35,406 nt of DNA from Pseudomonadota bacterium (GCA_018817515.1 JAHIUD010000008.1:1-35406); one strand, 5' to 3'; shown: positions 1-9,175, counted from the first letter of the stretch. Program-made: numbers and translations. The notes: a model not told the origin generated them from the sequence alone.

Positions 1-136
1 CAAGGGAGATGGCCATGGCCTCCACCGGACCGATCCAGATGGGCAGCGCCAAGTCCCGGGCCTCATCCTTGAGGATGAGCACCGGCGACTGCGCCTTCTC
101 GTCCAGAGCGAGGCCGAAAATCTTCATCTCTACCAT
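1..136 (-). CDS. bifunctional nuclease family (DUF151) protein, 5' part only
   Basis: The first 45 codons of a gene that runs off the left edge. The translation begins MVEMKIFGLALDEKAQSPVL and continues with LPIWIG and EAMAISL, the hallmark N-terminus of the DUF151/bifunctional nuclease fold. Members are small proteins of roughly 160 residues; some have been reported to have RNase and DNase activity, but the role in bacteria is poorly defined. The ATG at 136 overlaps the miaB stop by 7 bases. A second in-frame ATG at 127 lies just past that stop and is an equally possible start. The overlap implies cotranscription and translational coupling with miaB. Family assignment is firm; function is inferred from family only. 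Confidence 0.85.
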   Translation of the reverse strand, partial: MVEMKIFGLALDEKAQSPVLILKDEARDLALPIWIGPVEAMAISL

Positions 137-1584
137 GGCAGGCCGACCTCCTCTCCCAGCAGGGAATGGTTCTTGGCCTCAAGGATGCGCGCGCGCACCA
201 TCCGTCCGCAAAGCGATGCTCCAGAATGATCCAGACCCGAAAGCCCCGTGCCCATGCGCACGTTCACCACGCGCCCGCCCGCATCGCGCCCGCGCCAAAA
301 GTGCGCCCCCTCGTCCTGGCGGCGGCTGGGAGCCTCCAGCAGGACATCGGTTTCGCAGCCTTCCAGCGCTTTTAGACTTTCTTTAGTAATGCCATTTTGT
401 AAAGACTGCAAGCGCAACAACCGCTCCTGTCCGACCTCGTCGGGCACCTTTGGGCGCAGGCGCAGGCTGGCCACCCCGGGCCGGTCGGAATAGCGGAAGG
501 AGAAGCTCGACTCGAAGCGCACCAGCTCCATCATCTCCAGGGTCTGGACGAAGTCCTCCTCGGTCTCGCCGGGGAAGCCCACGATGAGGTCCGTGGTCAG
601 GGCGATGTCCGGCCGGGCCTGGCGCAGGGCCTCCACGATGCCCAGGTAGCGCGCGCGGTCGTACTTGCGGCCCATGCGCTTCAAGACGGCGTCGCTGCCC
701 GCCTGCAGGGGCAGGTGCAGGGCCGGGCAGAGGTTCTCCAGCTCGCCAAAGGCGCGGATCACGGCGGGGTCGATGTCCTTGGGGTGCGAGGTGGTGAAGC
801 GCAGGCGCAGCAAACCGGGGATGGCCGCCACCTGGCGCAGCAGTCCGGCAAAGCCCACGCCCCCGGTCACGTTCGCCCCACCGGAATCAAGCCCGTAGCT
901 GTTGACGTTCTGGCCAAGCAGGGTGATCTCGCGGGCGCCCTGCTCCACGCGGGTACGGCACTCGGCCAGCACGGCCCCTGGCGCGCGCGATTTCTGGCGG
1001 CCACGGGTGTAGGGCACGATGCAGTAGGCGCAGAAATTGTCGCAGCCCTGCATGATGTTCACAAAAGCCTGGGCCGGATGGCCTTCTGCCACGGCCTCGG
1101 GTTCGCCCGCGTCGGCGTCGAAGGCCGGCACCGGCGCCGGGGTGGACAGGGTCAGGACGTCCTCGCGCTCCGGGTAGGCGGTGAGGAAATCCAGCAGGGC
1201 GATGCGCTCGCCCGGGTCGTCGGCCAGGCGATCCAGGGCGTCCGGCGCGCCCGCGATGCCGTCGGACCCGAAGACCAGGCGCACAAAGGGGAAGCGCTCG
1301 AAGAACCCGCGCCCGATCTGCTGGGCCACGCAGCCGCCCACAGCCGCCGTGAGGCCGGGCTTGCCCTTGCCTCCCCGGGTGTAGGCAGAGGCCAGCCGCC
1401 CGAGCTCGCTGTAGACCTTCTGCTCCGGCTTGTCGCGCACGCTGCAGGTGTTGACCACGAACAGCCAGGCGTCCTCTTCCGGCACCTGCCGCCAGCCCCG
1501 GCTGATCAGGGCGCGGGCCAGCCAGTCGGAGTCGCCGACGTTCATCTGGCAGCCGAAGGTCACGATGTGGAAGGTCTTGTCCAA
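130..1584 (-). CDS. miaB: tRNA-2-methylthio-N6-dimethylallyladenosine synthase MiaB
   Basis: Radical SAM methylthiotransferase that converts i6A37 to ms2i6A37 in tRNAs reading UNN codons, using two [4Fe-4S] clusters. The 484-residue product has the N-terminal UPF0004 domain with cluster cysteines at about 12 (FGCQMN), 46 (NTCSVR) and 84 (GGCVAQ). The radical SAM motif CDNFCAYC has cysteines at 180, 184 and 187, followed by the MiaB-typical PYTRGRQKSR. A C-terminal TRAM-like region follows. Length matches the family. The start is a TTG at 1584 (MDKTFHIVTFGCQ) with GGAGAG just upstream. It overlaps the downstream DUF151 gene. A sigma-70-like promoter sits at 1642-1670. Confidence 0.97.
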   Translation of the reverse strand: MDKTFHIVTFGCQMNVGDSDWLARALISRGWRQVPEEDAWLFVVNTCSVRDKPEQKVYSELGRLASAYTRGGKGKPGLTAAVGGCVAQQIGRGFFERFPFVRLVFGSDGIAGAPDALDRLADDPGERIALLDFLTAYPEREDVLTLSTPAPVPAFDADAGEPEAVAEGHPAQAFVNIMQGCDNFCAYCIVPYTRGRQKSRAPGAVLAECRTRVEQGAREITLLGQNVNSYGLDSGGANVTGGVGFAGLLRQVAAIPGLLRLRFTTSHPKDIDPAVIRAFGELENLCPALHLPLQAGSDAVLKRMGRKYDRARYLGIVEALRQARPDIALTTDLIVGFPGETEEDFVQTLEMMELVRFESSFSFRYSDRPGVASLRLRPKVPDEVGQERLLRLQSLQNGITKESLKALEGCETDVLLEAPSRRQDEGAHFWRGRDAGGRVVNVRMGTGLSGLDHSGASLCGRMVRARILEAKNHSLLGEEVGLPW

Positions 1585-1641
1585 GCTCTCTCCGTAGCGG
1601 GCGCGTTGGGGCGAAAATCAATGCAATGGCCCACGCGCGGG

Positions 1642-1670
1642 CCAATATGCCCCTTTGGGGCCAAGGTCAA
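1642..1670 (-). promoter_or_regulatory. putative sigma-70 promoter for miaB
   Basis: On the minus strand, TTGACC (1670-1665) is separated by exactly 17 bases from TATTGG (1647-1642). This places a transcript start near 1635, about 50 bases before the miaB TTG start. The -35 box is strong and the -10 box weak. The spacer contains the inverted repeat GGCCCC-AAA-GGGGC. Inferred from sequence only. Confidence 0.5.
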
Positions 1671-1746
1671 CGTTCGGCCGCAACCCCTGCCGGACATATG
1701 TCCTGACGGGCGCCGGGAGAAGCGGCAGCCCGACATCGGGAGTGCG

Positions 1747-2385
1747 TCAGGAGCGGGGCCGCAGCCTCGGGACGAACATGGGCACGCGGCGCGCGTAATC
1801 CGCCCACACCGGGCCAAGCTCGCGGGCCAGGCGGCGCTCCTCGAACAGGGAGCCCACGATCATGTACAGGCAGCCGAAGAGCGCGAAGGCCGCCCCGCCC
1901 AGGGTCAGGCGCGGCTGCATGGCCAGAAACAGGATGCCGCCCGCGTGCATGGGGTGGCGCACGAGGTTGTACGCCCCGGTGCTGGTGAAGTCCTTGTGCA
2001 TGTCCGCCTCCTCGGGCAGGCGGCGGCGCAGAAAGCTCACCAGTTGCGTCACGCCGAGCATCTTGAGCCCGTGCATGGACATCCCGGCCCAGAGCAGCAG
2101 CGCCAGCCCGGCCAGTTGCAGCGCGTGCATGCCAAGGGCGGCGGGGCCCTCCACCAGCCAGAGCAGCTGCGGCAGGTCCGGCTCCTTCACCATCACCAGG
2201 TAGAAGGTCCACAGGCTGACGGCGCTGTAGGCAGTGGGATAAAAGGCGTAGCGCGGGCCCAGCAGCAGCTCGAAGGCGGCCTTGACGCGCCGGGCGGCCA
2301 GCAGGCTGTGCAGCACGCCCCAGCCCGTCCACAGGCCAAAGGCGTATCCCGCGTATCCCAAGGCCTCGGGGGTGAGCGGGCTCAC
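1747..2385 (-). CDS. ICMT/NnrU-type integral membrane methyltransferase family protein
   Basis: A 212-residue polytopic membrane protein. The C-terminal half carries the isoprenylcysteine methyltransferase/PEMT-like signature: YNLVRHPMHAGG, then a hydrophobic helix, then FEERRLARELGPVWADYARRVP. In this fold the RHP and the EE..Y segments form the SAM and substrate pocket. Several hydrophobic segments precede it. The acceptor is unknown; the family includes isoprenylcysteine, phospholipid and thiol methyltransferases. I chose the GTG at 2385 because its GTGA overlaps the TGA of the upstream kinase gene, a classical coupled start. The open frame extends further upstream, but inside the kinase gene. 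It is the last gene of the tight cluster with the genes at 2382-4160. Confidence 0.8.
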   Translation of the reverse strand: MSPLTPEALGYAGYAFGLWTGWGVLHSLLAARRVKAAFELLLGPRYAFYPTAYSAVSLWTFYLVMVKEPDLPQLLWLVEGPAALGMHALQLAGLALLLWAGMSMHGLKMLGVTQLVSFLRRRLPEEADMHKDFTSTGAYNLVRHPMHAGGILFLAMQPRLTLGGAAFALFGCLYMIVGSLFEERRLARELGPVWADYARRVPMFVPRLRPRS

Positions 2386-3026
2386 GCCGCGCCGCCCGGA
2401 AATCCCGGCAGCCAGCCGTCGAGAAAGGTCAGCACCCGGGCCGTGTTTTCCGGCACGGGCAGCAGGGCGTCCAGCACGCATTCGGCCTGGGGGTCCTCCT
2501 CAAAGGGCACGTCCACGCCCACCACCTCGCCCAGGCCGGGCATTTCCTGGCCGGTGCGCCTGCGCATGAGCGCCCTCTGGTACATGCCCGGGGTCACGGC
2601 GTAGCCGCGCGGGTGGGCCCCTCCTCCCGGCTGGCCGGAGCGCACGGCCTCGCGGCGCATGGCCTCGGGCAAGGGGCAGTTGACGTAGACCTCGGCGAAG
2701 CGCGGGATGAGCGCCCGGGCCTCCTGGCGCACGGCCAGCCGGTGCCCGGTGGCGTCCAGGATGACGCCCTGGCCCTGGCTGGCCAGCTCGGCGGCCTCCT
2801 GCGCGATGAGGCTGTAGGCCACCTTGCGCTCTTCCTCGGTGTAGGCGGGCTTGGGGAAATAGCTCTTGCGGCGCTCGTCCATGACCAGCAGGGCCACCTC
2901 GCGCCCCTGGTTCTCCAGCTCCAGGTGCACGGCGTGGGCGATGGTGCTCTTGCCGCTGCCGGGCAGGCCCGTGAACCAGAGGACCCAGCCGCCGTCCACA
3001 TTGCCGCTGACATGACCGGTAGGCAT
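2382..3026 (-). CDS. adenylylsulfate-kinase-like P-loop kinase
   Basis: A 214-residue single-domain kinase resembling APS kinase (CysC) at its N-terminus: VLWFTGLPGSGKST, with the P-loop at residues 20-28. The CysC APS-binding LDGDxxR motif is replaced by VMDERR (48-53), and the NIRR segment after DRK is lost (here ERKVAYSL). Phosphorylation of APS is therefore doubtful and another small hydroxylated substrate is likely (inference). ATG at 3026 with GGAG overlapping the stop of the upstream phosphotransferase gene (3-base gap), and a GTGA overlap with the methyltransferase downstream. In other bacteria a kinase of this type is found fused to an APH-like domain; here the two are separate adjacent genes. 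Confidence 0.82.
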   Translation of the reverse strand: MPTGHVSGNVDGGWVLWFTGLPGSGKSTIAHAVHLELENQGREVALLVMDERRKSYFPKPAYTEEERKVAYSLIAQEAAELASQGQGVILDATGHRLAVRQEARALIPRFAEVYVNCPLPEAMRREAVRSGQPGGGAHPRGYAVTPGMYQRALMRRRTGQEMPGLGEVVGVDVPFEEDPQAECVLDALLPVPENTARVLTFLDGWLPGFPGGAA

Positions 3027-3029
3027 AGT

Positions 3030-4160
3030 CTACTCCAGGTATCTGTTGGGGTGCCGCCAGTCGAACACCTCGTCCTCCAGCACGCTGGTCAGAAAGCGCA
3101 CCAGCGCGCGCCTGACGGGAAGCGGGTGGTCAGGATACCATTCCGGCGAGACGATGACCAGACCCCGGAAAACGAAGAACGGGGCCATGACCCTGAGCAT
3201 CTCCGCGTCGCCCGTGCGCTCCAGGTACTCCTCGAAGAGCGCCGTCCAGAGTTCCAGGAACGATCCCTCGAGCCGGGCCTTGCCCTGCCCGTGCGCCTGA
3301 CCATGAAGCAGGCCGAAGAGCAGGTAGTTGGCCGCCAGGGTGGCCACGTCGCCCGCAGGCTCGCCCCACTCGCCCCTGCTGCGGTCGAGCACGGAGAACC
3401 CCTTGCGCGCGTCCACAGGCCCGTCCACCAGGATGTTCCAGGGGTGGAAGTCGCCGTGGACCGCGGCCAGCCGGTGCGAGAAGGCCCGCAGCTTCCAGCG
3501 CCAGTCGACAAGGCGCTTCTCCAGGGCCAGGAACTCGGCATCGGCCAAAAAATCGCAGGGGTGCGGGAAGGCCTCGTCAATGAGGCCCATGATGCACTCG
3601 CTGGCGCCCAGCAGGTTGCGGATGTGGCGGTAATAGAGGTCCGGGTCGTCCTTCCGGGTGGCGTGTATCTCGGCCAGCCACCTCGCGAGGTCGCGCGCCT
3701 GGGCCACGTCCCCAGGCAGGAAATCGCCGTGGGGTTGATTGCCATGAGCAATGCGGTCCAGGTCCTGGAAGTAGTCGTAGCCCTCAAGCTTTTCGTTGAG
3801 GATGAAGAATTCCTGGGGCGCGAACACCGGCACCAGGCGGCTGAGCCCGTCAACGTAGCCCAGGCCCAGGGGCCGCACGTGGCGCGGCAGCCGGGCGCTG
3901 GTCTCGTACTGGAACATCAGGATGGCCGCGCGGTCCCAGTAGAACTGGTGGCCGTACTTGTCGCCGCGCATGACCGAGAGCACGCCCTCCTGCTCCACGC
4001 CGCCCACGCGGAAGCGCACCAAAAGCGGCTTGCCGTAGCCAAAGCGCTTGATGCCCTGCTTGTCCAGGGTGCCGATGGCCCCCAGGTCCAGCAGCTCCGC
4101 GTCGTCGCCATAGGCCTGGCGCAGATACTCCGCAACGCTTTCCGGCTTCAGGTCGATCAT
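3030..4160 (-). CDS. APH-family (aminoglycoside phosphotransferase-like) small-molecule kinase
   Basis: A 376-residue protein with the catalytic core of the APH/choline kinase fold: the Brenner motif HGDFHPWN (HGD at 235-237, Asn 242), the metal-binding Asp in VLDRS (259) and a downstream conserved Asp (271). The N-terminal lobe is KxxxxRF-like but divergent. The family phosphorylates hydroxyls on antibiotics, sugars, choline and similar compounds. Nothing here points to antibiotic resistance, and the coupled kinase and methyltransferase suggest a biosynthetic or modification role (inference). ATG at 4160 is preceded by GGAGG at good spacing. It is the first gene of the three-gene cluster. 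Confidence 0.8.
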   Translation of the reverse strand: MIDLKPESVAEYLRQAYGDDAELLDLGAIGTLDKQGIKRFGYGKPLLVRFRVGGVEQEGVLSVMRGDKYGHQFYWDRAAILMFQYETSARLPRHVRPLGLGYVDGLSRLVPVFAPQEFFILNEKLEGYDYFQDLDRIAHGNQPHGDFLPGDVAQARDLARWLAEIHATRKDDPDLYYRHIRNLLGASECIMGLIDEAFPHPCDFLADAEFLALEKRLVDWRWKLRAFSHRLAAVHGDFHPWNILVDGPVDARKGFSVLDRSRGEWGEPAGDVATLAANYLLFGLLHGQAHGQGKARLEGSFLELWTALFEEYLERTGDAEMLRVMAPFFVFRGLVIVSPEWYPDHPLPVRRALVRFLTSVLEDEVFDWRHPNRYLE

Positions 4161-4221
4161 GGGGCCTCCATGAAGCTATGGGCTCGAAGCTGTGCCCCGC
4201 TGGGGCCCGGGCCCAGATGGC

Positions 4222-4257
4222 CCGGCCCTAAAGAGTCCGGCCCTAAAGAGTCCGGCC
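4222..4257. repeat. 15-bp tandem repeat duplicating a stop codon
   Basis: The unit CCGGCCCTAAAGAGT occurs at 4222-4236 and 4237-4251 and starts a third time (CCGGCC, 4252-4257). Read on the minus strand it is an in-frame duplication of the last four codons plus TAG of the PfkB-family kinase gene, so the transcript carries two identical in-frame ends. Confidence 0.95.
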
Positions 4258-5190
4258 GAAGTGCTCGCTCAGCTGCTCGTTCACCATGTCCAGGCTGAAG
4301 AAATGCTCCTGGGTGCCCTTGTGCTCCACGCAGAAGGCCGCGCAGACCGAGCCGAGAGCCGCGGCCTCGGCCAGGGTCTGGCCCAGGCACAGGCCCTTCA
4401 AGAGCCCGGCGCGGAAGGCGTCGCCCGCGCCCGTGGGGTCCAGGGCCTTATGCACCTTCACGGGGGCCACGCGGGTCTCGCTGACGCCCTCGGCGGTGGC
4501 CTCGGCGATGAGCGAGCCCTGGTCGCCCAGGGTGGTCACCAGGGCGCCGGTGCGCTTCAAAAGCTCCTCGCGCGAAAGCCCCGTGGCCTTCATGACCATC
4601 TCCAGCTCGTAGTCGTTGGTGCACAGGGCCAGCGAACCGGTGATGGCCCGGGTCATCTGCTCGCCGGTGAGCGCCGTGATCTGCTGGCCGGGATCGAAGA
4701 TGTAAGGGATGCCCGCCTTCTTGAAGTACTCGGGCAGCTCCACCATGTCCTGCACGTTGCCCGGCGAGATGATGGCCAGGACCTTGCCGTCGTGCTTGGC
4801 CGGAAACTGGTAGCCGCAGCGCTCGCGCATGGCGCCCGGATTGAAGCCGGTGATCTGGTTGTCGCTCTGGTCCGTGGTGATGTAGGCCCCGGCGGTGAAC
4901 TGGCCCTCCACCTTGCGGATGCCGTCCTGGGGCAGGCCGAGAGCGTCCAGGCGCATCCCGTAGGCCGCGAAGTCCTTGCCTGCGCAGCCCAGGATCAGCG
5001 GTTTTTCGCCGAGCAGCGCCAGGTTGTAGGCGATGTTCCCGGCCGTGCCGCCAAAGTATTCGCTCATGCCGTCCACCAGGAAGCAGACGTTCAGGATGTG
5101 GATCTTGTCCGGCAGGATGTGGTCGGCAAACTTGCCGGGAAAGTTCATGATGCGGTCAAGGGCCAGGGAACCGGAAATGTAAAGCTGCAT
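4243..5190 (-). CDS. PfkB-family carbohydrate/nucleoside kinase
   Basis: A 315-residue ribokinase-fold kinase. The C-terminal signature DPTGAGDAFRAG carries the anion hole and the catalytic Asp (257). The N-terminal FGGTAGNIAYNLALLG is the substrate-side glycine motif of the family. The family phosphorylates hydroxymethyl groups of sugars or nucleosides, and this sequence looks closest to the adenosine-kinase-like branch, but the substrate cannot be fixed from sequence. The ATG at 5190 has GGAGGATC immediately upstream. The gene lies between cutA and the APH-like gene, with an 82-base gap to the latter holding a 15-bp tandem repeat of its own 3' end. Confidence 0.9.
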   Translation of the reverse strand: MQLYISGSLALDRIMNFPGKFADHILPDKIHILNVCFLVDGMSEYFGGTAGNIAYNLALLGEKPLILGCAGKDFAAYGMRLDALGLPQDGIRKVEGQFTAGAYITTDQSDNQITGFNPGAMRERCGYQFPAKHDGKVLAIISPGNVQDMVELPEYFKKAGIPYIFDPGQQITALTGEQMTRAITGSLALCTNDYELEMVMKATGLSREELLKRTGALVTTLGDQGSLIAEATAEGVSETRVAPVKVHKALDPTGAGDAFRAGLLKGLCLGQTLAEAAALGSVCAAFCVEHKGTQEHFFSLDMVNEQLSEHFGRTL

Positions 5191-5259
5191 GAAAGATCCT
5201 CCAGATGTGCGGGGGGGCCCGCCGGGTGGTTGGAAATACGTTCCGCCGCGCGGCCCGGT

Positions 5260-5592
5260 TTATTCTCTTTCGGCGGTCTCGGCGGCTATCCAGTCCAGGA
5301 AGGCCGGGTGCCCGCCCTCGATGGGCAGCACCACCACGCAGGGGCAGTCGTAGCTGTGGGCCTCGGCCAGCACGCGGGTCAGCTCCCCGGCCAGGGCCTT
5401 TGTGGTCTTGAGCAGCAGCACGACCTCGTCGGCCCGCTCAAGCCTGCCCTGCCACCAGTACAACGAGCGCATGCCCGGCAGGATGTTGGCGCAGGCCGCC
5501 AGCCGCCGCACCACGGCCAGCTGGGCCAGGCTCTCGGCCTCGGCCAGGCTGGGCGCGGTGACGTAGACCAGGCGGGCGTCTTGGCCGTGCAC
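5260..5592 (-). CDS. cutA: divalent cation tolerance protein CutA
   Basis: A 110-residue protein matching CutA1, a trimeric ferredoxin-like protein linked to divalent metal tolerance. Diagnostic segments are VYVTAPSLAEAESLA, LAACANILPGMRSLYWWQG and ADEVVLLLKTT, then the YDCPCVVVLPIE block. The frame is open far upstream, but the true start is almost certainly the GTG at 5592. It lies 17 bases beyond the stop of the cytochrome c gene, with a weak GGCGG ahead of it. It is probably cotranscribed with that cytochrome gene. Confidence 0.9.
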   Translation of the reverse strand: MHGQDARLVYVTAPSLAEAESLAQLAVVRRLAACANILPGMRSLYWWQGRLERADEVVLLLKTTKALAGELTRVLAEAHSYDCPCVVVLPIEGGHPAFLDWIAAETAERE

Positions 5593-5609
5593 GGGGACTG
5601 CCGCCGGGC

Positions 5610-5894
5610 CTACTGGCAGAGGGGCTTGGCCCCGGGCTTGGCCGTGCCGAGGTATTCGGCCACGGTGCGCGCCTCGGCGTCCGTGAGGCTCGCGCCACGC
5701 GAGACCATGCGCTGCACGGTCTGCTTCCAGACCTCGGTGGTGCGGCTGCCCAGCTGCGCGCAGATGCGGTCCGTGGAATGGCAGGCGGAACAGCGCTCCG
5801 CAGCGAGCTTGGCGGCCCCGGCATCGGCGAAGACCAGGGAGGCCAAGAGCAGGCCCGTGTACAGGCATACGACGACAATCATAAGTTTTTTCAA
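5610..5894 (-). CDS. small periplasmic mono-haem cytochrome c
   Basis: A 94-residue secreted class I-type cytochrome. A signal peptide (MKKLMIVVVCLYTGLLLASL, cleavage probably after VFA) precedes a single CSACH haem-binding site (35-39). Met63 in RMVSRGASLTDAEA is the probable sixth ligand. Cysteines at 45 and 93 could form a disulfide. I prefer the TTG at 5894 because it gives the basic MKKL signal-peptide start; the ATG at 5882 is the alternative. It presumably shuttles electrons in the periplasm, partner unknown. Cotranscription with cutA (17-base gap) is likely. Confidence 0.85.
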   Translation of the reverse strand: MKKLMIVVVCLYTGLLLASLVFADAGAAKLAAERCSACHSTDRICAQLGSRTTEVWKQTVQRMVSRGASLTDAEARTVAEYLGTAKPGAKPLCQ

Positions 5895-6106
5895 TTCGTT
5901 ATCCGCCTGTTTTATGGATGCCCCCGGCAGCGCAAAGGCAGTGCCGGGTGGACTTTTTGAACCACATATCCGCCCCGCTGGCAACGGAAATCCGCGCCTG
6001 CCGCCCGGTTCGGCCCTGGGCAGTGCCCCGCCCGCCCCGCTCTTGCCTACAATCACGCCGGATGCTACCCCACGCCAGAACGCAGAGCGCAACGGAGCAG
6101 CCGACC

Positions 6107-6742
6107 ATGCCCACACAAAAGGACCGCTGCCAGGCCATCTTCGCCCGCCTGGCCGCCCGCTACCCGGACCCCAAGCCCGCCCTGGACTTCCGCGACGCCT
6201 GGAGCCTGCTGGTGGCCACGGTGCTGGCCGCCCAATGCACCGACGCCCGCGTGAACCAGGTGACGCCGACGCTCTTCGCCCGCTGGCCAGGGATCGCCGA
6301 CCTCGCCCAGGCCGACGTGGCCGACATCGAGGAGGTGGTGCACTCCACCGGCTTCTTCCGCAACAAGGCCAAGAACCTGAAGGCCGCGGCGCAGCGGGTC
6401 ATGGAGGTCTACGGGGGCCGGGTGCCGCAGACCATGGCCGAGCTCGTCACCCTGCCCGGCGTGGCCCGCAAGACCGCCAACATCGTGCTGGGCAGCGCCT
6501 TTCACATCAACGAAGGCATCGCCGTGGACACCCACGTGACGCGCATCGCCAACCGCCTGGGCCTCACCGCGAGCCGCGACGCAGTGATCATCGAGCGCGA
6601 CCTGATGCCGCTTTTCGAGCGCCCCCAATGGGCCGACATCAACCACTACCTCGTGTACTTCGGCCGCGAGGTCTGCGACGCCCGCAAGCCCCGCTGCCAG
6701 GGCTGCGACCTGTCCGACCTCTGCCCGCGCAAAGGACTTTAA
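6107..6742 (+). CDS. nth: endonuclease III (DNA glycosylase/AP lyase)
   Basis: A 211-residue base-excision-repair enzyme that removes oxidised pyrimidines and cleaves AP sites. The helix-hairpin-helix LPGVARKTANIVLG holds the catalytic Lys (122). The catalytic Asp (141) is in VDTHVTRIANRLGL. The C-terminal [4Fe-4S] loop has the exact C-x6-C-x2-C-x5-C spacing (190, 197, 200, 206). The frame is open upstream to 5918, but homology begins at the ATG at 6107, preceded by GGAG. It abuts tgt with no gap. Confidence 0.97.
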   Translation: MPTQKDRCQAIFARLAARYPDPKPALDFRDAWSLLVATVLAAQCTDARVNQVTPTLFARWPGIADLAQADVADIEEVVHSTGFFRNKAKNLKAAAQRVMEVYGGRVPQTMAELVTLPGVARKTANIVLGSAFHINEGIAVDTHVTRIANRLGLTASRDAVIIERDLMPLFERPQWADINHYLVYFGREVCDARKPRCQGCDLSDLCPRKGL

Positions 6743-8556
<1,814 letters not shown>

Positions 8557-8575
8557 GAGGTCTTGCGGAGGAAGT

Positions 8576-9064
8576 TCAGCGGGTGGGCTTGCGGGCTTCG
8601 GGACTGGCTTGCGGGCGGCAATCCGGGCAGGTGCCGTAGAGATCCATCTTGTGCCGCGCAAGCGAGAAGCCGTAGCGCTCGGCCAGCTCTTCCTGCCTGC
8701 GCTCGATGACCGGGTCCACGATCTCGATGGTGCGGCCGCAGACCTCGCAAATGAGGTGGTCGTGGTGCTCCACCCCGAAATGCGGCTCGTAGCGGGTGAT
8801 GCCGTCGGCGAAGCTCACGGCCTGGGCCAGGCCGCACTCGGCCAGCAGCTTGAGGGTGCGGTACACCGTGGCCTGGCCGATGGACGGATCGCGGCGCTTG
8901 ATCTTGGCGTAGAGCTCCTCGGAGGACACGTGCCCCGGCTCGGCCAGGAAGACGTCCAGGATGAGCCTGCGCTGCGGGGTGATCTTGAGGCGGTTGGCCG
9001 CGAGGTACCCTGAGAAGACCTCGTGCGGGGTCTGCCGGGTGGCGGGGTGTGTGGCGGCGCTCAT
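8576..9064 (-). CDS. Fur-family metal-responsive transcriptional regulator
   Basis: A 162-residue DNA-binding repressor. The winged helix is at residues 20-85 (ITPQRRLILDVFL, then PSIGQATVYRTLKLL). The metal-sensing segment HHDHLICEVCG follows (Cys 106 and 109), then CPDC (146, 149), a structural zinc pair. The LYGTC ending resembles Fur more than Zur or PerR, but the metal cannot be assigned with certainty. ATG at 9064 is the only good start at the domain boundary and has no clear Shine-Dalgarno. A promoter at 9071-9100 would start transcription almost at the ATG. Confidence 0.93.
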   Translation of the reverse strand: MSAATHPATRQTPHEVFSGYLAANRLKITPQRRLILDVFLAEPGHVSSEELYAKIKRRDPSIGQATVYRTLKLLAECGLAQAVSFADGITRYEPHFGVEHHDHLICEVCGRTIEIVDPVIERRQEELAERYGFSLARHKMDLYGTCPDCRPQASPEARKPTR

Positions 9065-9070
9065 ACTCTG

Positions 9071-9100
9071 TTCATAGGGAATCCCGGCGCCAACTGTCAA
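9071..9100 (-). promoter_or_regulatory. putative promoter of the Fur-family gene
   Basis: Minus-strand TTGACA (9100-9095), an 18-base spacer, then TATGAA (9076-9071). The -35 hexamer is perfect. The predicted start falls within a few bases of the ATG at 9064, implying a very short or absent leader. Confidence 0.55.
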
Positions 9101-9154
9101 TGCCACCCCCTGGCGCGATTTCTCCCGGCCAGGGGCCCGGTAGCCATTGACAGT
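9093..9154. repeat. 10-bp inverted repeat spanning divergent promoters
   Basis: ACTGTCAATG (9093-9102) and its exact complement CATTGACAGT (9145-9154) flank 42 bases. Each arm contains the -35 hexamer of one of two divergent promoters (Fur-family gene leftward, small membrane protein rightward). This could be a shared operator or coincidental promoter similarity. Confidence 0.7.
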
Positions 9155-9175
9155 CCACCCAGGCTGGGGTGTACT
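9147..9175 (+). promoter_or_regulatory. putative sigma-70 promoter of the small membrane protein gene
   Basis: TTGACA (9147-9152), exactly 17 bases, then TGTACT (9170-9175). Transcription would start near 9182, giving a leader of about 36 bases with a G-rich ribosome site (GGGGGGA, 9202-9208). Confidence 0.6.

Noticed and set aside
715-2604. A 629-residue plus-strand frame
   Set aside because: Antisense to miaB, the methyltransferase and part of the kinase gene; no recognisable domain.
2382-3026. True APS kinase (cysC)
   Set aside because: The P-loop matches but the APS-binding LDGDxxR and NIRR positions are altered, and no sulfate-assimilation genes are adjacent.
3030-4160. Antibiotic-resistance aminoglycoside phosphotransferase
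   Set aside because: Only the general APH fold residues are present; the neighbours and composition are those of the chromosome, with no sign of transfer.
5922-5947. Hairpin CCCGGCA...TGCCGGG near the cytochrome start as a terminator
   Set aside because: The stem is short, the loop is large and no T run follows directly; it lies upstream of nth where no transcript needs ending.
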